A stretch of DNA of 64,000 bases from Bacteroidetes bacterium ADurb.Bin008 (lineage in GTDB: Bacteria; Bacteroidota; Bacteroidia; Bacteroidales; Tenuifilaceae), in the NCBI GenBank assembly GCA_002071445.1, contig MWFE01000042.1, positions 1 to 64,000 on the forward strand, given 5' to 3'. Below the pieces are notes generated by a model. The model made no database searches, was not told where the DNA came from, and saw only the letters and a list, made by a program, of their open reading frames with translations. The first letter of the stretch is position 1. Every line of letters starts with the position of its first letter. Shown here in pieces: positions 35,875-44,628 of the stretch. The position numbers were made by a program, and so were the translations under genes.

Positions 35875-36504
35875 ATGGGAGCCAATGCATTTGATAGTAC
35901 CATAAGCAGGATTAAACAAGGATTAAACACGCCTCTCCCCGGTTTTGAAGCCCAAAACCGCATGGCTCCCTCTTTCAGAGGCGGTTCACCTTTCCGAACC
36001 CAACCCGACTCCACTACGGGTAAAAGTGCGGTACTGATTTGTATTTACCCCCAGCAGCACGAGCCAACCACTATCCTCATTAAGAGGACAACATACAATG
36101 GTGCCCATAGCGGTCAGGTAAGCTTCCCCGGAGGGAAATACGAAAAGTCCGACGAATCGCTTACCGCCACAGCACTACGCGAAGCGTATGAGGAGGTTGG
36201 CCTCTCCCCATCTGCCGTGGAGGTAATTGGCAACTTAACACCGCTTTTCATTCCCGTTACCAATCTATTGGTACAGCCCGTTGTAGGGGTAATATCAAAA
36301 CCTCCGGCATTACGAATCAACAAGGAAGAAGTAGAGTATCCCATTTTTGTAAATCTGATGGATTTGAAAAATCCCGGCAACTGCTCTGCAAAACTTGTTG
36401 ATGTGATGGGAACTACCATTTCAGCACCCTGCTTTCTTACGGGTAACGAATTTATCTGGGGTGCTACCGCAATGATTATTTCAGAACTGATTTGCTTGTA
36501 TTAG
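35875..36504 (+). CDS. Nudix hydrolase, probable CoA pyrophosphatase
   Basis: A 209-residue cytoplasmic hydrolase. The Nudix box is complete: G-G-K-Y-E-K-S-D-E, then R-E-A-Y-E-E-V-G-L. Just before it, I-K-R-T-x-Y-x-G-A-H-S-G-Q-V-S-F-P-G-G matches the extra motif (UPF0035) that marks the CoA/acyl-CoA pyrophosphatase branch, which splits CoA into 4'-phosphopantetheine and 3',5'-ADP. It stands alone, ending 11 bases from the convergent MltF gene, with no obvious shared terminator. Confidence 0.85.
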   Translation: MGANAFDSTISRIKQGLNTPLPGFEAQNRMAPSFRGGSPFRTQPDSTTGKSAVLICIYPQQHEPTTILIKRTTYNGAHSGQVSFPGGKYEKSDESLTATALREAYEEVGLSPSAVEVIGNLTPLFIPVTNLLVQPVVGVISKPPALRINKEEVEYPIFVNLMDLKNPGNCSAKLVDVMGTTISAPCFLTGNEFIWGATAMIISELICLY

Positions 36505-36515
36505 AGGGCCTTGCT

Positions 36516-37940
36516 TTAATTGCGTACTATGTTTTGGTAGTGTTTGTACCTGTTCATTATCTGGTTAACATAGTTGTAGGTTTCTTTACCCCTGAAATGT
36601 CCGTATTTAACAATGGTATCGCTGTAATAATCAGGATTTGACTTATTTAGAATAAAGAAATCCACATTGTTATCCCAAACATTGGGGTTCTTCCCATACT
36701 TTTTGGCCAAATTCCTTGCGTCAATTACATGCCCCAATCCACCATTGTACGATGCCAATATGAATTTAATCCTATCCTGAGGGTTGATAAGACTATCGTT
36801 AAATTGATTTTCCAGCCATTTCAAATATCTGGCACCCGCGTCAATTTGAGTTTGAGGATCTGTTTTATGCTTTATCCCAAAATACTCGGCAGTTGAGGGC
36901 ATAAACTGCATCAGGCCGTAGGCACCTCTTCTGGATTGGACATAGGGTTTAAAGCGGCTCTCCTGGTAAACCATGGCCGCAAAAAGGCGCCAATCCCAGT
37001 TGATATTGCTGCTGGCATGCTTAAACCTCTCGTCGAAAGGCGATATATGTCCTGCTTTTATAACGCTGTTGCCTTTTATAATTCTCTTTGCCCAAAGTGG
37101 ATTTTCGTAATACTTATGCCGAATAATCCTAAACTCGGCAGTGCCGGTAAACATTTCAAGCCACTCATTCAGCTTTTGCAGCAGTTCGTCCGACTCTTTT
37201 CCCACAGCCCAGGCTAAATTCTGCTCAAAGCTGATGGGAGTTTCAATGTCAATATTGTCAAAATAAAATGAGTTCACCCTGGCTATGTCCTCATCGCATA
37301 CGGTATAGTTAATCTCCCCGTTTGCAACCAGTTCGATCAGCTCGTCGGCCTCATAGTTGGGCATCTCAACAATAGTAATGTTGGCACCAATTTCATCCGA
37401 AAGATTTTTAAGTCTGTGGGCTGATGCCGAACTTTTCTGAACGTACACAATCTTATCAGCCAAGTCAATGGGATTGCGAATAAGACCTTGACTCTCTCCC
37501 CCCTCGGAGGATTTTTGCTGAACTAAAACCTGACGGGTTTTACCATGCGGATTGGCAAAGCTATACTTTTTACCCCGCTCATTGGTTATGGTCAGATTAT
37601 TGGCAAAAATATCAACCTCTCCCCTTTCCAGCATGGCAAAGGCCTGATCAAGATTATTCTCAGCTACTATCTCAAGTTTAACGCCTAAGTACGAAGCAAA
37701 AGCATGAAGCAAATCGAACTGATAGCCCATGGGCTCTCCGTTGTATATAAAATAATTTGTGGAGTTGAAATCGGTAACTGCCACCAGCACTCCCTCATCG
37801 AGAATCTGCTCCAGATCTCTACGGCCATCCGCGCTTTTCACACGGGATTGCTGATAGTGCTGAAGGCATCCAAAAAAGAGAATAAACACCAGCCCAAAGG
37901 CAAAAATCCACTTCATGTTGCTGGTTTTCAAACGTTTCAT
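36516..37940 (-). CDS. mltF: MltF-type lytic murein transglycosylase
   Basis: A 474-residue lipoprotein-like enzyme that cleaves the MurNAc-GlcNAc bond with formation of 1,6-anhydroMurNAc. The signal ends F-F-G-C (Cys25; Cys17 if the in-frame ATG at codon 9 is used). Residues about 45-275 form an SBP_bac_3 solute-binding-like domain (V-L-V-A-V-T-D-F, G-E-P-M-G-Y-Q-F-D-L). Residues about 310-465 are the SLT domain, with catalytic Glu327 in V-Y-Q-E-S-R-F and the G-L-M-Q-F-M-P and A-S-Y-N-G-G-L-G motifs. This two-domain order is diagnostic for MltF. A perfect -7 element precedes it. Confidence 0.9.
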   Translation of the reverse strand: MKRLKTSNMKWIFAFGLVFILFFGCLQHYQQSRVKSADGRRDLEQILDEGVLVAVTDFNSTNYFIYNGEPMGYQFDLLHAFASYLGVKLEIVAENNLDQAFAMLERGEVDIFANNLTITNERGKKYSFANPHGKTRQVLVQQKSSEGGESQGLIRNPIDLADKIVYVQKSSASAHRLKNLSDEIGANITIVEMPNYEADELIELVANGEINYTVCDEDIARVNSFYFDNIDIETPISFEQNLAWAVGKESDELLQKLNEWLEMFTGTAEFRIIRHKYYENPLWAKRIIKGNSVIKAGHISPFDERFKHASSNINWDWRLFAAMVYQESRFKPYVQSRRGAYGLMQFMPSTAEYFGIKHKTDPQTQIDAGARYLKWLENQFNDSLINPQDRIKFILASYNGGLGHVIDARNLAKKYGKNPNVWDNNVDFFILNKSNPDYYSDTIVKYGHFRGKETYNYVNQIMNRYKHYQNIVRN

Positions 37941-37968
37941 CTAAAAATGATTTTTTTAAAACAAGCAA

Positions 37969-37976
37969 CAAAAGTA
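37969..37976 (-). promoter_or_regulatory. Promoter of mltF (-7 and possible -33)
   Basis: Minus-strand TACTTTTG is a perfect -7 element 28 bases before the ATG. A TTTG at 37995-37998 lies 18 bases further upstream, near the spacing expected for the -33 element of Bacteroidota promoters. Confidence 0.65.
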
Positions 37977-38011
37977 ATGCTAATTTGTTTACCACAAATT
38001 TTTTTTGACGA

Positions 38012-40123
38012 TTAGTCGTAAAATATCCACGAAAGGCCGAATTTGAAGACCCTTGGATTTATGGGATAATGAAGAGCCGAAAAGTATTGACTATTAGGGA
38101 ATCCCTGATTAGCATGTTCGTATTTCAGGTGAATCAGAACACTCTTCCATTTTAAGTTTGCAAAAATATCTACAGTCGGGTAATTGCCAATTTTCTTACT
38201 TCGCTGATTGTAGAACTGACCCAGGGCCGGGCTGTATGAATCGGCATAGAAATAAGACCTATAGAAAACATTTGTTCCCAGCTGAGCCGTCAGGGCGTTC
38301 TTCACCAACTCCCTCTCGTAGAAAAGGGCACTGAATACAATGATATGCGGAAGACTGATCACATCAGAATTAGTATTGGCCTGCCATACCAAGCGGTTGA
38401 AAAAATTTAACCCGCCTAATCGGAAATTTTTCTCGGCTGATACCGATGTTAAGGTAACGTTATCGGCCTGTGCAGGACTTGCCTCTTGGTTGAAATAAAT
38501 AAAGTCGCTGATATGCATCAGGTTATACTCCACCTCCATGCTCCACCTCTCCACCGATAGGGTACCGGAAAGCGCAAACCTCTTCTCCTTTTTAAAATCA
38601 TTCTCCCACCGGTAGTGGTTGGAAAAATAATTTTGGTAGAAAATGTCGGGCGTCCTCTCATCAATCAGCAGTTGGCCTTTAAATTGGGGCATCGAAGGAT
38701 CTTTCCAAAATGAAATTCTCACCTGTCCCGTCAACTGCTTATCGCCGGCTCTATGGCCATCGGCGTATATTCGCAGGGCTCCCTGATAGGAAAGGTATGG
38801 GCTATGGCTAAATGCACCCACACCCAGATGGCTGTTGGAGTAGCTGCGCACATCCCTGGTGAATATGAAATCCCCCGGCTCGAAGAAGTAGTAGTGAGCA
38901 GCCTCGTACCCAATCCAACCCCTAATTCCCGGCATACCGGGGATGCTTGCAAATTGGGCAATTTCAAGCATGGCAATGGCTTCCCACAGTGAAAGCGCAA
39001 CAGAATCAGAGGTAATCCTTGGGTTAATAAAGAATGAGCTGTAATAGGCACTATCGGGGTTGTTATCCTTATACGTTCTGCTAAAACTACTGCCATTGAG
39101 GATTAGCTTAGTGGTGATCAGCGGAATATAAAGTTCATTGCTTTCCGAAATGGAATCGAGAGAGAACTTCCTGATGTTCAAAAATGTGTACCCTGCAATG
39201 GCCGAAATGCCCCTTTCGCGTGTTACGCTTTGCGCGCTATTCATCCATACGGGAGCCAACTGCGATTCCATAAGGGTATCCTGAATAAAGTAATCGTTTG
39301 TCAGACCACCATTCTCCTGATTTTTGAAATTACTGCTAGTCAACGAGCCTTGCAGCGACAGGTTGCCCTTGTAATAGCTTGAAAAAAGCGATATGGAATT
39401 ATCCCTGGTCTCCTGATGCCTGTATGCCCCTTTTGTTCCAAAAAAATCGTACTCAATCCCAATATTCAAATGTTGATTTACATTCTGTGTGTGGATGGCG
39501 CGCAACACCTCTTCTGCCTCTCTCCTTTTTCCTCCCGTGGAGTACGATAGAACGGTAAAAGGTCGCCTGACGCTGAATTGGCGATGGCTTAAATTATTTG
39601 TCCCAAAATTCAAATAGTGCCTTGAGAACAGGAATGGTTTTCCATACTCCCGTGAAAAGAAATGGTCATACTGCACCGGGCTTCCCAGGTTTCCAAGAAA
39701 AGTATAAGTTTCATTCCTCTCGTCCTGGGGATAGTACAGGTGGTTCATCCAAAGCAAAGTATCTACGGCAGCCTGTTCGAGTGACAGGTAGGTGGAGTTG
39801 AACCTCCACGAAACAACTTTTTCCCTGGGCGACAGCAAGAGCAGCTCCCTAATATTGCGATTCTTAATGGCCTCGTTGGTTTTGGATGGCTGTGAATCAT
39901 CGGGTAAATGGGTGTCCGTTTTACTCCGGATGGTATCAGCAGGTATGGTATCGTTATTTTGTCCCACGGGCAAAGAGTGTCGGGAAGAATTGATACTAAC
40001 TATAGTATCGGGAAAGGAATAGATAGCGGGAATGGCAACAACCCGCTCAACCGGAAAGGCCATGGCGGTGAATACCAAGAGTTGAATAATGCCTACAAAA
40101 AAACCTTTACAACTGTTTGCCAT
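38012..40123 (-). CDS. Putative outer-membrane porin (Bacteroidota family)
   Basis: About 703 residues from the ATG at 40123, with a signal peptide ending around A-F-P-V-E or A-I-P-A. After a low-complexity Ser/Thr/Asp-rich stretch (about 40-85), the rest alternates in beta-barrel fashion and ends in an aromatic F-K-F-G-L-S-W-I-F-Y-D, as expected for outer-membrane insertion. Motifs such as Y-Y-P-Q-D-E, F-L-G-N-L-G-S-P and F-G-T-N-N match the Bacteroidota putative-porin family. Substrate unknown. The -7 element sits only seven bases ahead of this ATG, so the mRNA is probably almost leaderless; a TTG at 40141 lies upstream of the promoter and was not used. Confidence 0.8.
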   Translation of the reverse strand: MANSCKGFFVGIIQLLVFTAMAFPVERVVAIPAIYSFPDTIVSINSSRHSLPVGQNNDTIPADTIRSKTDTHLPDDSQPSKTNEAIKNRNIRELLLLSPREKVVSWRFNSTYLSLEQAAVDTLLWMNHLYYPQDERNETYTFLGNLGSPVQYDHFFSREYGKPFLFSRHYLNFGTNNLSHRQFSVRRPFTVLSYSTGGKRREAEEVLRAIHTQNVNQHLNIGIEYDFFGTKGAYRHQETRDNSISLFSSYYKGNLSLQGSLTSSNFKNQENGGLTNDYFIQDTLMESQLAPVWMNSAQSVTRERGISAIAGYTFLNIRKFSLDSISESNELYIPLITTKLILNGSSFSRTYKDNNPDSAYYSSFFINPRITSDSVALSLWEAIAMLEIAQFASIPGMPGIRGWIGYEAAHYYFFEPGDFIFTRDVRSYSNSHLGVGAFSHSPYLSYQGALRIYADGHRAGDKQLTGQVRISFWKDPSMPQFKGQLLIDERTPDIFYQNYFSNHYRWENDFKKEKRFALSGTLSVERWSMEVEYNLMHISDFIYFNQEASPAQADNVTLTSVSAEKNFRLGGLNFFNRLVWQANTNSDVISLPHIIVFSALFYERELVKNALTAQLGTNVFYRSYFYADSYSPALGQFYNQRSKKIGNYPTVDIFANLKWKSVLIHLKYEHANQGFPNSQYFSALHYPINPRVFKFGLSWIFYD

Positions 40124-40130
40124 AGGAAAG

Positions 40131-40138
40131 CAAAAGTA
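40131..40138 (-). promoter_or_regulatory. -7 promoter element of the porin gene
   Basis: Minus-strand TACTTTTG, a perfect match, with only seven bases between it and the ATG, so transcription probably starts within a few bases of the start codon. Confidence 0.6.
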
Positions 40139-40250
40139 CAAAAAGCCTGTTGTTTATTGCATGGTAATGCTAATAAATAAGGGGTAAAATACGGCAAACA
40201 TTACCTGATCTGCGCCGTGCATACTTCAATACAGCATGCCAATCTATCAA

Positions 40251-41732
40251 CTACTTAACCAACTTATCAAACTCAGTTTCAAGCGGTTTATTGTTGATAA
40301 AATCAAAAAGCGCAAGTTTTCTCATGTTGTAGTAGAACTGCCAATAGTCGCGCATGGCAGCAATATAGCGCTCGCGGGCATTATCCCGTTCGGTTTGGGC
40401 AATGTTCAGGTCCAGAACGTCAATCTTCCCTATGAGGAACCTCTCTTTGGTCACATTGTAACGACTTTGAGCAATAGTATCGGCTTTGGCTGCCAGCATC
40501 AGCTGGTCGTCCTGCAGGTTGAACTGCATAACCTTAAGAAAAATATCCTGCTCGAAATCCACAATGCTTTGCTCAATATTGGTACGCACCACCTCTCGGC
40601 TCGATTGGGCCATCTTCACGCGTCCTTTTCCAAGCCCCCAATCCAAAATGGGAATTGATACTCCAATTCTTAAACCCTGCTGATCCAATGGATCACGGTA
40701 AACATTTTCCAACTCCTCTGACATTTGCGTAAGACCATAGGTAGCATTGAGATTGGCGCTAAATCCCCTCTCTGCTTTGGCCTGTGCAACTCCTCTATCT
40801 GCTTCAATCAAACTCCTCCTATATTGTATCATTTTAGGGTTATTGGAACGAGCCATATTCAGCACGGCATTATAATCGAGGGTAACAAGCGGGAAATCAG
40901 TTGGAACAACCAATTCAAGATCATATTGATCGTTCAGGCCAAGGAAAGATTTTATCTTAAACTTTTTCAGTTGAAGTTCAATATTGGCCTCATTCACCGA
41001 ACTACCGGCATTAAGGAAGCTAAGCTCCATCTGGAGCAGCTCATTCTCGGCAATGGTGCCAATGTTATAGCGTCCCTTGGCAATCTGGTATAGGGTATCG
41101 GTATTGGCATAGTTAAGCTGAGCGGTGCGCACATTCTGCTGCGCTAAAATAAGGTCGAAAAAATAGCGAATGGCATCCACCGAAATATTTTCCATAGCCT
41201 CAAGGTAGGCTTGCTTGGCTTCGAGGTACTTCAAGGGTTCCACTTTTTTCTTCCACTTATACTCATTGAACCCGAATAGAGGTTGAGTAAAACCAATCTG
41301 TATGGGTACCGACATGTAGCTCGTTTTTTTGTTGGCTCCTAACAGGTCGGTCCTCTCAAGGTTTGTTCTGGTAAAAATCTTGCCTCCGGTCCATCCCACA
41401 TTCTGGTTTAGCCCAAGTCCAAGGGTTGTGATATTAGAATTTTCTCCAACATAAATATATGTACCATCCTCCTTTTGATGCCGCACAATTCTTCTGTTGA
41501 ACTCAGGAAATGTTCCGCTGAATGTTAAACTTGGCAAGAGGTCCGCCTCAAAGGTTCTGTTTTCCCAATACGCTTTACGGAACTGATGCTTGGCCAGTAT
41601 GGCCTGAGGCGATGACTCACGTGCTATTTCAAGCACATCGTACAGCGTCAGCGTATTCATGGGAAGTTGTCCCATGGCGCCGGACAGCGATATTATCACA
41701 ATAACGATTAAGGATGATATTCTGTGTTTCAT
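40251..41732 (-). CDS. TolC-family outer-membrane channel (MacAB-like operon)
   Basis: A 493-residue outer-membrane efflux protein with signal peptide (residues 1-21, ending S-G-A-M-G-Q). Long amphipathic helices with internal duplication follow, typical of TolC. It is the last gene of a minus-strand operon: adaptor (43159-44517), permease (41769-43121), then this gene 36 bases later. It should form the outer-membrane exit for that ABC-type exporter. It is longer than and clearly distinct from the TolC homologue at 29814-31106. Confidence 0.9.
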   Translation of the reverse strand: MKHRISSLIVIVIISLSGAMGQLPMNTLTLYDVLEIARESSPQAILAKHQFRKAYWENRTFEADLLPSLTFSGTFPEFNRRIVRHQKEDGTYIYVGENSNITTLGLGLNQNVGWTGGKIFTRTNLERTDLLGANKKTSYMSVPIQIGFTQPLFGFNEYKWKKKVEPLKYLEAKQAYLEAMENISVDAIRYFFDLILAQQNVRTAQLNYANTDTLYQIAKGRYNIGTIAENELLQMELSFLNAGSSVNEANIELQLKKFKIKSFLGLNDQYDLELVVPTDFPLVTLDYNAVLNMARSNNPKMIQYRRSLIEADRGVAQAKAERGFSANLNATYGLTQMSEELENVYRDPLDQQGLRIGVSIPILDWGLGKGRVKMAQSSREVVRTNIEQSIVDFEQDIFLKVMQFNLQDDQLMLAAKADTIAQSRYNVTKERFLIGKIDVLDLNIAQTERDNARERYIAAMRDYWQFYYNMRKLALFDFINNKPLETEFDKLVK

Positions 41733-41768
41733 TGTTAAATATTGTATTCGTTTTATGACAGATACAAA

Positions 41769-43121
41769 CTACTCATGACGTAACGATTCAATGGGATCCT
41801 TTTCAGCTGCCCGTTTGGCAGGCGATAGTCCAAAGATAACCCCAACGGCTGCCGATACGCCAAAGGCAACCAGTACCGATAGCGGGGAAACAATGGTAAG
41901 GATGCCCGAGAAATGGGTGATTAGGAATGAGAGGATTATTCCAAGGATCACTCCTATAAAGCCGCCAGAAACGCTGATAAGCACTGCTTCGGCAAGGAAC
42001 TGGGCAATAATATCGGCCTTTTTGGCCCCTATGGCCAAGCGGGTACCAATCTCCTTAATTCGCTCCATCACCGAGGCAAACATGATATTCATAATGCCAA
42101 TCCCTCCAACAATCAACGATATGCTGGCAATGGCACCCAACACGATGTTAAAAATATCCTTGGTGCGCTGTTGCTGTTTAAGCAGCAGTTCCGGTACGAC
42201 GATTTCAAAATCTTTAACCTCGGCATGGCGGCGAAGCAGCATACGGCTCAACACTTCGGTTGTACTATTAATTTCATTGGTTTCTTTTACCTGAACAATT
42301 ATCCTATCCAGCTGGTGATAGTTTTGTTGCGACTGACTCTGTGGCGAACCGCCAAACGATATAGCCCCGCCTCCAAACCGGATGGTGCTCGTTTGTGCCT
42401 TGCGTAAGTTCACCAAAGCCCGGTTTTGATAACGCAACAGCATGGTTTTAATAGGGATGTAAACATTATCGTTGTACACATTCACCCCTGCGCTTTCGAA
42501 CCCGGTTATGGTAATATCGGTCTTTTGCAGCACTCCAATGATCTGCAACCAAACGTTGCCAAATTTTATGTACTGCCCTATGGGATTAACGGTACTAAAA
42601 AACTTATTCTTAATATTGGCACCGATGATACAAACTGTTATGCCATGCTCTACCTGAAAATCGGTAAAAAAAGTACCGCTTTCCAGGGGCAAATTGAACA
42701 GTTCAAAATAATCGGGCGAAACGCCCATGATCTTAGCCGGCATTCTGTTGGCTTTAAACTGGACGAAAGAATTTAAACTCACCTCTGGGCTTATCCGCTG
42801 AACCGAAGGGACAATCTCCTGTATTGCCTCCACGTCAAGCAGGGTTAATCCGGGCGAAAACTTCTTGCTCTGCCTTTCGCCATTATCACTATCGCTATTC
42901 TCGTCGGCTTCCTCAAAAATTGGGTTAATAACAATATTGTTGACCCCCACCATTTTAATCTGATCGAGAATTTCTTTCTGAGCCCCATTGCCTATGGCAA
43001 GCATGCTAATCACAGCTGCAACGCCAAAGATGATGCCCAGCGCAGTGAGCATGGATTTTAGCTTATTGGCCAGAATGGACTCAATGGCTATGTTGATATC
43101 GTGTATATACCTTTTATACAT
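41769..43121 (-). CDS. MacB-like ABC permease without ATPase domain
   Basis: A 450-residue inner-membrane permease with the MacB/FtsX plan: one helix near residues 20-45 (K-L-K-S-M-L-T-A-L-G-I-I-F-G-V-A-A-V), a periplasmic MacB-type domain (about 50-320) and three C-terminal helices with the FtsX domain (M-E-R-I-K-E-I-G-T-R-L-A-I-G-A). The nucleotide-binding domain that full MacB carries at its N-terminus is absent. No ATPase gene lies in this operon, although families of this size normally have one beside them. The nearest candidate in the window is lolD at 22632-23282. The substrate could be a peptide, lipid or siderophore. Confidence 0.88.
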   Translation of the reverse strand: MYKRYIHDINIAIESILANKLKSMLTALGIIFGVAAVISMLAIGNGAQKEILDQIKMVGVNNIVINPIFEEADENSDSDNGERQSKKFSPGLTLLDVEAIQEIVPSVQRISPEVSLNSFVQFKANRMPAKIMGVSPDYFELFNLPLESGTFFTDFQVEHGITVCIIGANIKNKFFSTVNPIGQYIKFGNVWLQIIGVLQKTDITITGFESAGVNVYNDNVYIPIKTMLLRYQNRALVNLRKAQTSTIRFGGGAISFGGSPQSQSQQNYHQLDRIIVQVKETNEINSTTEVLSRMLLRRHAEVKDFEIVVPELLLKQQQRTKDIFNIVLGAIASISLIVGGIGIMNIMFASVMERIKEIGTRLAIGAKKADIIAQFLAEAVLISVSGGFIGVILGIILSFLITHFSGILTIVSPLSVLVAFGVSAAVGVIFGLSPAKRAAEKDPIESLRHE

Positions 43122-43158
43122 GCTGAAAATGTGATAGACAATTCGTTGTACACAACCA

Positions 43159-44517
43159 TTATTCAGGCCTTTTCCTCATGCCGTGCATCTTGGCTATAGG
43201 TTTCTCCTTGGGTTTTTTGGCCTCCTCCTCCAAACGTTTCTTTTCCTTAGCCCGCTCCCTGATTTCCGGGATTAACTCTTCTCCAACAATGGTAAACTTT
43301 TCAGCACCATCGGGGATGTTCAGATAAACTTCATCGCCCTCATTCAGCCCTTTCTCAATAATAATGAAGTTTTCGTTCTGCGGTCCGGTTATAACTATGT
43401 GCTTGCGACCATGGGTGCTGTAAACGTAGCTTAGGCTGTCGTTGGGATGAATGGCCTCCAGCGGAAGGTAAAGCACATCGTCAAATCGTTGGGTGAGAAT
43501 CTGATTGCTCGTGGTCATGGACGGACGTAAGATGGGATCGTACTCATTAACTCTGATGGTAACCTCAAACACCTTGGCATCGGTGTTGGGCAATTGCTCC
43601 CCGATGTTGGCCACTTCGGTAACAACCCCGGTGTAACTCTTTTCCGGGAAGGCATCCACACCAATCCTTACCTCCTGCCCCACCTTCAACTTGCTCACAT
43701 CAATCTCGTTGACATACGTTTTCGAATCCATTACCGACAAGTCGGGGAGCGTGGCAACAATTAAATCCCACGGGCTGACGCTGGAGCCAACTTTCCTTTT
43801 CTGGCCACTCCACTCGCGATGGTAAATTACCATACCCGATTTAGGGGCCTTGATGACAAATTTGCTTAGCACATCAAGCATATCCTGCCTTTCGCGCACC
43901 TGACGTGATAAGTTAATGGACACCTCGCGCATTGACGCAACGGCCTGCTCCTTTTTCAACTTGTAGTTGTGCTGGGCTTGCTGTAAACTTCGCTCTGCCT
44001 TATCCAGGTTTATCTGTGCCTGACGCTGTGTTGCCGGAGGCTCAAATTTCGACTGTTCAACCACAATTCTTTTTTCTTCCAGGTCGAAATTCAGATTGAT
44101 TAACTCATCGCGCAGATTTCTCAGCTGAAGCGTTGTGTCAAGTTCTGTTTTAAGGTACTGCTGCTGGCTCTTCTCAAGGTCATCCTCAATCTCTTTAAGG
44201 CGATTGCTCAATGCACTCCTGTCCAATGTTGCAACATAATCGCCCGAATCAACAACCGTCCCCTCGGGAATAAGATCCTGAATTTTAATGTCTGAGAATC
44301 TGAAACTTCTACCCTGGCGAAGTTCGGCAGGTGCCATGATATCCTCCTTATTCTTCGATTGCAATTCACCTGTTACGGTGACAAGCACTTCAAACTGACC
44401 CCTGGCAACACGCACCTTTTGAGGGGCTGCTGTTTGCTTTTTTGAAGTTCCGAAAATGATTACAAGCAGCACCACCAATGCCACTGCCGAAATACCAATG
44501 ATAACTTTTTTCTTCAT
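43159..44517 (-). CDS. MacA/HlyD-type periplasmic adaptor
   Basis: A 452-residue membrane-fusion protein anchored by an uncleaved N-terminal helix (about residues 5-23, V-A-L-V-V-L-L-V-I-I-F). Lipoyl halves flank a long coiled-coil hairpin (about 100-215, rich in E/K/Q/R). Then come the beta-barrel part and a charged Lys/Glu-rich tail ending in M-H-G-M-R-K-R-P-E. The tail is unusual for MacA. It leads the operon with the MacB-like permease (37 bases downstream) and the TolC homologue and should bridge them. Confidence 0.88.
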   Translation of the reverse strand: MKKKVIIGISAVALVVLLVIIFGTSKKQTAAPQKVRVARGQFEVLVTVTGELQSKNKEDIMAPAELRQGRSFRFSDIKIQDLIPEGTVVDSGDYVATLDRSALSNRLKEIEDDLEKSQQQYLKTELDTTLQLRNLRDELINLNFDLEEKRIVVEQSKFEPPATQRQAQINLDKAERSLQQAQHNYKLKKEQAVASMREVSINLSRQVRERQDMLDVLSKFVIKAPKSGMVIYHREWSGQKRKVGSSVSPWDLIVATLPDLSVMDSKTYVNEIDVSKLKVGQEVRIGVDAFPEKSYTGVVTEVANIGEQLPNTDAKVFEVTIRVNEYDPILRPSMTTSNQILTQRFDDVLYLPLEAIHPNDSLSYVYSTHGRKHIVITGPQNENFIIIEKGLNEGDEVYLNIPDGAEKFTIVGEELIPEIRERAKEKKRLEEEAKKPKEKPIAKMHGMRKRPE

Positions 44518-44628
44518 ACTAATAGATTCAACGTGTATGGCAATAATTATTTTGTTCTACTATGACGCACAAAAATTCTTGTCGTTTAACCCATAATGGA
44601 TTTTAACACTATTTAAGAAAGACTGTGG

